A stretch of DNA of 16,566 nucleotides from Uruburuella suis (lineage in GTDB: Bacteria > Pseudomonadota > Gammaproteobacteria > Burkholderiales > Neisseriaceae). Under the pieces are notes generated by a model that was not told where the DNA came from, searched no databases, and saw only the letters and a list, made by a program, of their open reading frames with translations. The stretch lies in NCBI RefSeq assembly GCF_004341385.1, contig NZ_SLXE01000040.1, positions 1 through 16,566 on the forward strand, written 5' to 3'. Shown piece by piece: positions 1 through 5,549 of the stretch (the first letter of the stretch is position 1; each line of letters starts with the position of its first letter). The position numbers were made by a program, and so were the translations under genes.

Positions 1-40
1 GGGCTTCGGCTGCAAGTTTTCTTCCGTCTTCTTTTTCCAT
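1..40 (-). CDS. possible 5' end of a divergent gene, cut by the window edge
   Basis: On the minus strand an ATG at 40-38 opens a frame that stays open to the window edge, reading MEKEDGRKLAAEA. It would be divergent from the gene at 107. No good Shine-Dalgarno sequence precedes the ATG, and 13 codons are too few to identify anything. It is listed only because a divergent partner would make the palindrome at 59-78 a shared operator. It may be chance. Confidence 0.22.
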   Translation of the reverse strand, partial: MEKEDGRKLAAEA

Positions 41-58
41 TGGGGAGAAATGGGGATT

Positions 59-78
59 AATGTTGAAATTTCAATATT
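59..78. promoter_or_regulatory. palindrome upstream of the CHMI-type gene, possible operator
   Basis: Positions 63-74 are a perfect 12-base palindrome (TTGAAATTTCAA). One mismatched pair further out, AAT/ATT arms extend it to 59-78. It ends 28 bases before the ATG at 107. The position and symmetry suit a dimeric regulator, but I cannot assign a family. It could also be AT-rich promoter sequence. Confidence 0.3.
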
Positions 79-106
79 TAATTGCCGAATCTATAAGGAG
101 AAAAAC

Positions 107-463
107 ATGCCGCACTTATTGATGGAATACACCGATAATCTGGATATCGACGCTAAAAATACGCTGAGGGCACTGAATCAAACTTTGCTGAACAGCGGTG
201 AATTTTCAGCCGGTCACATCAAAAGCCGCGCTTTGTGTCTGCATGATTATTGTGTGGATAAAGGCGAGGAAGGTGATGCATTCGTGCACCTGACTTTATC
301 GCTTTTGAGCGGCCGCAGTATTGCCACCAAAACGGTGCTGGCCGAGGCTTTGCGTGCCACGCTCGAGCCTTTGGCGCATGCGGATGTGCGTTTGCAGATG
401 ACGGTGGATGTGCGCGATATGCAGCGCGAATGTTATGCCAAAGCTGTGCGTTTGCCGGAATGA
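107..463 (+). CDS. 5-carboxymethyl-2-hydroxymuconate delta-isomerase-type tautomerase
   Basis: This 118-residue protein resembles CHMI (HpcD), the small trimeric isomerase of homoprotocatechuate breakdown in the 4-oxalocrotonate tautomerase superfamily. It starts MPHLLMEYTD; after removal of Met, Pro1 would be the catalytic base. Arg41 of the precursor (context IKSRALCLHDY) matches the conserved active-site arginine (Arg40 of the mature enzyme). The length is normal for the family. I chose the ATG at 107 rather than the in-frame ATG at 50, because an AAGGAG ribosome site lies at 95-100 and because the family needs Met-Pro at the N-terminus. No other homoprotocatechuate gene is visible, so the real substrate in this organism is uncertain. 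A DUS-pair terminator follows directly. Confidence 0.85.
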   Translation: MPHLLMEYTDNLDIDAKNTLRALNQTLLNSGEFSAGHIKSRALCLHDYCVDKGEEGDAFVHLTLSLLSGRSIATKTVLAEALRATLEPLAHADVRLQMTVDVRDMQRECYAKAVRLPE

Positions 464-473
464 TGGGCTGATT

Positions 474-508
474 AAAAGGCCGTCTGAAAGGTTTTCAGAC
501 GGCCTTTT
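474..508 (+). terminator. DUS-pair terminator after the CHMI-type gene
   Basis: Inverted DUS copies form a 16-bp perfect stem (474-489 / 493-508) around a 3-base loop. The outer A4/T4 gives a short U tract on both strands. It lies 10 bases after the stop codon. Confidence 0.85.
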
Positions 509-529
509 GATTGCTTGCAGACCGGATTC

Positions 530-704
530 CTGAATCTGGTATTCAATCGTTCGAGCCTAAAAGATATAGTGAAATGTTTAAAAAAGTGACACAACGGGTA
601 GGTTGGGTTGAAAACCCAACAAGCCCACAGGCCGTCTGAAACGTTGGGTTTGCAACCCAACCTACGCCGCTGAATCTGGTATTCAATCATCCGAGCCTAA
701 AAGA
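530..704. repeat. nested intergenic repeat: direct repeats around an inverted repeat with a DUS
   Basis: The region 464-845 holds no credible gene. A 35-base direct repeat occurs at 530-564 and 670-704 with two mismatches. Between the copies, 598-620 and 643-665 form a 23-bp inverted repeat with one mismatch, and each arm is itself a small hairpin (GTTGGGTT paired with AACCCAAC). The 22 bases between the arms contain an AG-DUS at 629-640. At 522-538 CCGGATTC-CT-GAATCTGG is a weak relative of the hairpin in the repeats at 5358 and 9920. No transposase is present. This looks like a nest of small mobile or recombinogenic repeats. Confidence 0.7.
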
Positions 705-779
705 GTGTCGGATTCGAGAGTCCGGCCTGCTCAGGTGTTTTCAGGTTAGCGCCTTGTTGGTTTGAATGGGGTAGAGGAA

Positions 780-812
780 AAAGGCCGTCTGAAAATCTTT
801 CAGACGGCCTTT
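780..812 (-). terminator. DUS-pair terminator after pnp
   Basis: A 15-bp perfect stem (780-794 / 798-812) made of inverted DUS copies has a 3-base loop. On the minus strand a T run follows the stem (the A-rich stretch at 777-782 on the plus strand). It lies 34 bases past the pnp stop. Confidence 0.85.
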
Positions 813-845
813 CAATCGGCTTTATCAGCCAATCATATCACCTGC

Positions 846-2972
846 TTATTCGGCTTGCTCTTTGCGCGGCTCGCGGGCGGGGGCTTCGAGCAGGGCTTTG
901 ATGGAGAGGCGCACGCGGCCGCGGTCGTCTACTTCCAGCGCTTTCACGTTGACCGTTTGACCCACTTTCAGGTAATCGCCGACATTGTTGACGCGTTCGT
1001 GCGCGATTTGGCTGATGTGCACCAAGCCGTCTTTGCCCGGCATCACCGACACAATTGCGCCGACGTTGTTGTCGAGAATTTTCAACACGGTGCCTTCATA
1101 CACTTTGCCCACTTCCACTTCGGCGGTGATTTGCTCGATGCGTTTTTTGGCGGCATTGCCGGCTTCTTCGCTGGTGGCGGCGATGGTGATGGTGCCGTCT
1201 TCCGCGATGTTGATTTCGGTGCCGGTTTCAGCGGTGAGTGCGCGGATGGTTTCGCCGCCTTTGCCGATTACGTCGCGGATTTTATCTTGGCTGATTTTCA
1301 TGGTGTAGAGGCGCGGTGCGTGGGCAGAGAGCTCTTGCGGGCCTTCTACCGCAGCTTGCATTTGGCCCAGAATGTGGAAACGCGCTTCTTTGGCCTGCTC
1401 CAAGGCAATCTGCATGATTTCTTTGGTGATGCCTTGGATTTTGATGTCCATTTGCAGCGCGGTAACACCATCGGTGGTGCCGGCCACTTTGAAATCCATG
1501 TCGCCGAGGTGGTCTTCATCGCCCAGAATATCGGTGAGCACGGCAAATTTGTTGCCTTCTAAAATCAAGCCCATGGCGATGCCGGCCACGTGGGCTTTGA
1601 GCGGCACGCCGGCCGACAAGAGGCTCAGGCAGCCGCCGCACACGGAAGCCATTGAAGAAGAGCCGTTGGATTCGGTGATTTCGGAAACCACGCGCATGGT
1701 GTAGCTGAAATCTTCCGGCGCGGGCAACACGGCCAAAAGGGCGCGTTTGGCCAGGCGGCCGTGGCCGATTTCGCGGCGTTTGGGCGCGCCCATGCGGCCG
1801 ACTTCGCCGGTGGAATAGGGCGGGAAATTATAATGCAGCATAAAGCGGTCGGTGTATTCGCCGCTCAAGGCATCGATGATTTGCTCGTCGCGCGAAGTGC
1901 CCAAAGTGGCCACGGCCAAGGCTTGGGTTTCGCCGCGGGTGAACAAAGCCGAGCCGTGGGTGCGCGGCAGCACACCGGTTTGGATGTCGATGGGGCGCAC
2001 GGTGCGGGTGTCGCGGCCGTCGATACGCGGTTGGCCGTCGAGAATCTGGCCGCGCACCACGTCGGCTTCAAGCTGCTTGAAGATGCCTTTGATTTGGTTG
2101 GCGGCCAAGGTGTCGGTGTCTTCCGTGATCAGCGCTTCTTTTACTGCCGCCCAGGCTTCATCGAGCTTGGTGGTGCGGGCTTGTTTTTGGCGGATTTTAA
2201 ACGCTTCGGCAATCGCATCGGCGGCGATTTCGCGGATTTTGGCTTCTAATGCGGCATCGGTTTCGGCCGGCTGCCATGCCCACACTTCGGGGTTGACTTC
2301 ATCGGCCAATTCATTAATGGCGCCAATCACTGCCTGCAATTGCTCGTGGCCGAACACCACCGCGCCCAGCATCACGCTTTCGGGCAATTGTTGTGCTTCC
2401 GATTCCACCATCAGCACGGCTTTTTGGGTGCCGGCCACCACCAAATCCAGCTGTGAAGTTTCCAGCTCGGTTTTGGTCGGGTTGAGCAGGTATTGGCCGT
2501 TGGCATAGCCCACGCGTGCGGCGCCGATGGGGCCGGCAAAAGGTACGCCGCTGAGCACCAGCGCGGCAGATGCGCCGATCATGGCGGGAATGTCGGAATC
2601 GATTTCGGGATCAACCGATACCACCATCGCTACGATTTGGATGTCGTGATAGAAGCCTTCGGGGAAGAGCGGGCGGATGGGGCGGTCGATCAGGCGGCTG
2701 GTGAGGATTTCTTTTTCACTCTGCTTGCCTTCGCGCTTGAAGAAGCCGCCGGGGATTTTGCCGGCTGCATAGGTGCGCTCGAGGTAATCCACGGTGAGCG
2801 GGAAAAAATCTTGGCCGGCTTTCACGGTTTTGGCGGCGGTAACGGCCACCAGCACCACGGTGTCGCCCATGGATACTTTTACCGAAGCGGAAGCCTGGCG
2901 CGCGATTTCGCCGGTTTCGATGCTGACGGTTTGGTTGCCGTATTGGAAGGTTTTGATATGTTTGTTGAACAT
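846..2972 (-). CDS. pnp: polyribonucleotide nucleotidyltransferase (PNPase)
   Basis: PNPase degrades RNA 3'-to-5' by phosphorolysis, releasing nucleoside diphosphates, in the cytosol and often in the degradosome. The 708 residues are full length for the family. Domain order: first RNase PH domain (about 1-230), helical linker (about 240-310), catalytic second RNase PH domain (about 311-545), KH domain (about 553-615) and S1 domain (about 622-692). Visible motifs are the phosphate-binding SNGSSSMASVCGG (435-447), Asp485 and Asp491 in DILGDEDHLGDMDFK (the E. coli Asp486/Asp492 pair), the KH GXXG loop in VIGKGG (568-573) and a typical S1 GKDGLVHIS (646-654). The start ATG is preceded by a weak GAGAG site. 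Unlike in E. coli, rpsO is not next door; it lies about 7.3 kb away. The leader can fold (see 2991-3060), which fits autoregulation as known for E. coli pnp. Confidence 0.98.
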   Translation of the reverse strand: MFNKHIKTFQYGNQTVSIETGEIARQASASVKVSMGDTVVLVAVTAAKTVKAGQDFFPLTVDYLERTYAAGKIPGGFFKREGKQSEKEILTSRLIDRPIRPLFPEGFYHDIQIVAMVVSVDPEIDSDIPAMIGASAALVLSGVPFAGPIGAARVGYANGQYLLNPTKTELETSQLDLVVAGTQKAVLMVESEAQQLPESVMLGAVVFGHEQLQAVIGAINELADEVNPEVWAWQPAETDAALEAKIREIAADAIAEAFKIRQKQARTTKLDEAWAAVKEALITEDTDTLAANQIKGIFKQLEADVVRGQILDGQPRIDGRDTRTVRPIDIQTGVLPRTHGSALFTRGETQALAVATLGTSRDEQIIDALSGEYTDRFMLHYNFPPYSTGEVGRMGAPKRREIGHGRLAKRALLAVLPAPEDFSYTMRVVSEITESNGSSSMASVCGGCLSLLSAGVPLKAHVAGIAMGLILEGNKFAVLTDILGDEDHLGDMDFKVAGTTDGVTALQMDIKIQGITKEIMQIALEQAKEARFHILGQMQAAVEGPQELSAHAPRLYTMKISQDKIRDVIGKGGETIRALTAETGTEINIAEDGTITIAATSEEAGNAAKKRIEQITAEVEVGKVYEGTVLKILDNNVGAIVSVMPGKDGLVHISQIAHERVNNVGDYLKVGQTVNVKALEVDDRGRVRLSIKALLEAPAREPRKEQAE

Positions 2973-2990
2973 GGTTTTCTCTCGGTTGGT

Positions 2991-3060
2991 GCCGCACCGC
3001 TAAAACACTAATGATGCACACGAAGCCATGCGCATGGTTAGGGTTTCAGGCTGGTGCGGC
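2991..3060 (-). promoter_or_regulatory. candidate structured leader of pnp
   Basis: On the minus strand GCCGCACC (3060-3053) can pair perfectly with GGTGCGGC (2998-2991), 19 bases before the pnp ATG. The 54-base loop contains a 12-base perfect palindrome, CCATGCGCATGG (3026-3037). A weak -10-like TATATC lies at 3072-3067, so transcription could begin at the foot of the outer stem. E. coli pnp is autoregulated through an RNase III-cut leader stem. Equivalence here is inference. Confidence 0.4.
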
Positions 3061-3073
3061 GGGGTAGATATAT

Positions 3074-3107
3074 TTTCAGACGGCCTTTTGTTTGAGGCCG
3101 TCTGAAA
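3074..3107. repeat. inverted DUS pair upstream of pnp
   Basis: Two DUS copies form a 13-bp stem (3074-3086 / 3095-3107) with an 8-base loop. No T run follows on either strand. It lies in the gap between divergent genes, so a terminator role is unlikely and an uptake or spacer role is more natural. Confidence 0.75.
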
Positions 3108-3156
3108 GCGGATTATAGCAAATAATCTGCGGCTTTTGAGTGGTGATGCCGAAATA

Positions 3157-3193
3157 AACAGGCCGTCTGAAAAATAGGTTCAGACGGCCTGTT
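3157..3193. repeat. second inverted DUS pair between pnp and the divergent gene
   Basis: A 15-bp perfect stem (3157-3171 / 3179-3193) with a 7-base loop is made of AG-DUS copies. The whole pnp-to-3399 gap (about 425 bases) holds these two hairpins, the pnp leader and the promoter region of the plus-strand gene. I see no gene in it. A -10-like TATACT at 3360-3365 has no convincing -35 partner. Confidence 0.75.
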
Positions 3194-3398
3194 GTCGATA
3201 GGATTAGGGTGGCTGCCATTGCCCGCATGGATAATTTTGTTTCTCTCTGCGCTTTATTGCGTAAACCGGCTGCGTTGGCATGCAAAGCGGCGGCATTGTT
3301 TTGTTTTCTGCATGAATTTGTTCGGATGCCGCCGTATTATCAGCGTTGTTTCAATCCATTATACTGTGCGCTTCTTTGATTTTGTAGGGAGCAAACAG

Positions 3399-4133
3399 AT
3401 GAACAAACCTTATCATCTTACCTGCCATATGGCGGTATCGATAGACGGCAAAGCCAGCGGCGGTTTTTTGGAGAACCCGCGTTTTGCTGCGCACAACGAA
3501 GATTATTTCCGACTTTTTCATCAATATAACCAAACCAGCCGCAATTGGATTTGCGGGCGGGTGTCGATGGCGCAGGCGATTACGCAAAACCGTGTGGCCG
3601 ACACCGCTGCGTTTAAAGGCAAAACTGCCAGCCGTGAAGATTTTGTCGGCACAATTGCCGAGCGCCGTTTTGCCATTGCGCTGGATCCCGACGGCAAGCT
3701 GGGCTGGACGCAAAACACCATCGGCGATGAATATCCCGCGCTCAAAGGTGATCACATCATCACCATTTTGAGCGAGCGCGTGGCCGATGAATACCTGCTT
3801 TATTTACAATCGCTCGGCATATCCTATATTTTCGCCGGCAAAGAAAAGCCGCTGTCGATGAAAACCGCGCTGGACAAATTGCACCGCCTGTTTGGCCTGG
3901 ATGATTTTCTGTTGGTTGGCGGCGGCTACATCAACGGCAGCTTTATGCAGGAAGGCCTGATCGACACCATCAGCCTGATTCAAACGCCGCTGGTAGAAAG
4001 CCGCGCCGATTCGGTATCGCTGTTTCAATCGGATAAGGGCGGCAATGTGCTGCCGGCCTATCGGGTAACGCAGCATGAGCTGTTTGACGATGGGGCGCTG
4101 CGGCTGATTTATCAGAGGGCCGATGAGCAATGA
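3399..4133 (+). CDS. RibD C-terminal / dihydrofolate-reductase-like family protein
   Basis: The 244-residue protein belongs to the RibD_C fold, NADPH-dependent reductases related to 5-amino-6-(5-phosphoribosylamino)uracil reductase and to DHFR. Visible family marks are HMAVSIDGKASG near the N-terminus (10-21), ICGRVSMAQ (51-59), and the glycine-rich LLVGGGYINGSF (171-182) followed by ISLIQTPLVE (191-200), as in the nucleotide-binding end of RibD. There is no deaminase domain, so it is not complete RibD, and no other riboflavin gene is nearby; the substrate is unknown. I chose the ATG at 3399 because AGGGAG lies at 3386-3391 and the family signature begins just after it. The open frame from 3192 runs through non-conserved sequence. 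It is followed after 49 bases by the hydrolase gene, probably in one transcript. Confidence 0.85.
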   Translation: MNKPYHLTCHMAVSIDGKASGGFLENPRFAAHNEDYFRLFHQYNQTSRNWICGRVSMAQAITQNRVADTAAFKGKTASREDFVGTIAERRFAIALDPDGKLGWTQNTIGDEYPALKGDHIITILSERVADEYLLYLQSLGISYIFAGKEKPLSMKTALDKLHRLFGLDDFLLVGGGYINGSFMQEGLIDTISLIQTPLVESRADSVSLFQSDKGGNVLPAYRVTQHELFDDGALRLIYQRADEQ

Positions 4134-4182
4134 AAACGGTTTGGTTGAACAATACATTTCCATTCATCATTGAAAGATAAGT

Positions 4183-5295
4183 TTGAAAAAAATGCTATTC
4201 ATCATTTTGGGCGCTATCGCGCTATTGGCCGCTGCCGTGGCGGCTTATCTGCAACTGCCCGTATTCGGCGCCGCGCCTGAGGGCGAGCGGCTGGCGCGCA
4301 TTCAGCAATCGCCAAATTATCGCGACGGCAAATTCCAAAACCTTTCCGACACGCCGATACTCACCGGCGACAATTCCGCCCTCAAAAGCACTTGGAATCT
4401 ATTGTTTAATGCCGATAAAAATGTCAAACCCGCCGCGCCCGTGCCATCGGTGAAAACCGATTTGCACACGCTGCCGCAGGAGCGCAATTGGTATGTGTGG
4501 CTGGGGCATTCATCTTATTTGATGCAGATTGACGGCAAACGCTTTTTGATAGACCCGGTGCTGGTGTCGGCCAGCCCCGTGCCTTTTGGCGGCACGCCTT
4601 ATGCCGGCGCGGATATTTATCAACCTGCCGACATTCCGCCGGTGGATTATGTGATTATCAGCCACGACCATTACGACCATCTCGATTACGGCACCCTGCG
4701 CGAGATTCAGCCCAAAATCGGTAAAATCATCAGCGGCCTCGGCGTGGGTGCACATTTGGAGCGCTGGGGTTTTACGCCGCAGCAACTGATTGAGTTGGAC
4801 TGGCAGGAAGCCGTATCGCTCAGCCCCGAAATCCGCCTAACCGCCTTGCCCGCCCGCCATTCATCGGGGCGCAGCATCAAGCAAAACCAAACCTTGTGGG
4901 CATCGTTTATGCTGGAAGCGCCGTCTGAAACCGTGTATATCGGCGGCGACAGCGGCTACGACCCCGTGTTTAAAGAAATAGGTGCGGCGTTTCCCAACAT
5001 CAGCCTGGCAATTTTGGAAAACGGCCAATACGACAAAGACTGGGCAAATATCCATTTCCTGCCCGAGCATTTGGTGCAGGTGGTGCACGATTTGAATCCA
5101 AAGCGCCTGCTGTCGGTGCACAACAGCAAATTCACCTTGGCCAAACACGCTTGGGACGAGCCGATGCGGCTGCTCTCTGCCGCTGCCGAGCGGGAAAACC
5201 TGCCGCTGCTCACCCCGAAAATCGGCGAAGTGGTGTATTTGGATGATGAGAACCAAATATTTGAAAAATGGTGGGAAGCTGTGCCTGCACGTTAA
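4183..5295 (+). CDS. membrane-anchored metallo-beta-lactamase-fold hydrolase (UlaG/NAPE-PLD-like)
   Basis: The 370-residue protein has a basic start and a hydrophobic segment at about 4-22, a signal anchor or signal peptide that puts the enzyme on the periplasmic side. The metallo-hydrolase core carries HxHxDH (His161, His163, Asp165, His166) in ISHDHYDHLD, then His226 (PARHSSGR), Asp256 (GGDSGYD) and His313 (SVHNSKF), a complete two-metal set. The strand WLGHSSYLMQIDGKRFLIDP (107-126) is typical of the UlaG / N-acyl-phosphatidylethanolamine phospholipase D branch rather than true beta-lactamases. A phospholipid or lipid-like substrate is possible but unproven. The start is TTG at 4183, giving MKKM; an ATG three codons later (4192) is an alternative. 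A DUS core lies inside the gene at 4920-4929. It probably shares a transcript with the RibD-like gene and ends at the palindrome at 5313. Confidence 0.85.
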   Translation: MKKMLFIILGAIALLAAAVAAYLQLPVFGAAPEGERLARIQQSPNYRDGKFQNLSDTPILTGDNSALKSTWNLLFNADKNVKPAAPVPSVKTDLHTLPQERNWYVWLGHSSYLMQIDGKRFLIDPVLVSASPVPFGGTPYAGADIYQPADIPPVDYVIISHDHYDHLDYGTLREIQPKIGKIISGLGVGAHLERWGFTPQQLIELDWQEAVSLSPEIRLTALPARHSSGRSIKQNQTLWASFMLEAPSETVYIGGDSGYDPVFKEIGAAFPNISLAILENGQYDKDWANIHFLPEHLVQVVHDLNPKRLLSVHNSKFTLAKHAWDEPMRLLSAAAERENLPLLTPKIGEVVYLDDENQIFEKWWEAVPAR

Positions 5296-5312
5296 GCACC
5301 GTTTTAAGAGAA

Positions 5313-5344
5313 CAAGGCCGTCTGAAACGTTTCAGACGGCCTTG
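5313..5344 (+). terminator. DUS palindrome terminator after the hydrolase gene
   Basis: A 32-base perfect palindrome of two fused DUS copies (arms 5313-5328 and 5329-5344) lies 17 bases after the stop codon. There is little T run after it on the plus strand (TTGG), so it may be a weak terminator. Confidence 0.7.
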
Positions 5345-5357
5345 GCTTTCAGTGCGT

Positions 5358-5448
5358 AGGTCGGATTCCTGAATCCGACGCTTGTTCGCAGAACAAGGTT
5401 TTCAAGGCTGCGGCAAATGTCGGAGACAAGTATCCAGACTGCAATTTC
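5358..5448 (+). repeat. dispersed repeat, copy 1 (tandem hairpins)
   Basis: About 90 bases are shared with 9920-10010 in the same orientation. The first 41 bases match at 40 positions, with somewhat lower identity after that. It encodes two successive perfect hairpins: a 9-bp stem (5360-5368 / 5371-5379, 2-base loop) and a 7-bp stem (5381-5387 / 5391-5397, 3-base loop). It sits between two convergent genes, flanked by DUS hairpins. Confidence 0.8.
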
Positions 5449-5500
5449 AGGCGAAATTTTGTTTGCACAAGAGCGGATTTGGGTTTTGTAGAGCCGTTTG

Positions 5501-5533
5501 AAAAGGCCGTCTGAAACTTTCAGACGGCCTTTT
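5501..5533 (-). terminator. DUS-pair terminator after adhE
   Basis: A 16-bp perfect stem (5501-5516 / 5518-5533) with outer A4/T4 lies 17 bases past the adhE stop. Read on the minus strand it ends in TTTT. Confidence 0.85.
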
Positions 5534-5549
5534 CATTCAGCGCAATACC

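Noticed and set aside
464..845. CRISPR-like reading of the repeated segments
   Set aside because: Only two direct repeat copies, 140 bases apart, with a palindromic insert between. No regular spacer series and no cas genes.
762..1562. Long plus-strand open frame (266 codons) opposite pnp
   Set aside because: It is antisense to the catalytic and RNA-binding end of PNPase, has a low-complexity His/Phe/Ala/Gly-rich translation typical of the reverse strand of GC-rich genes, and starts in a DUS terminator.
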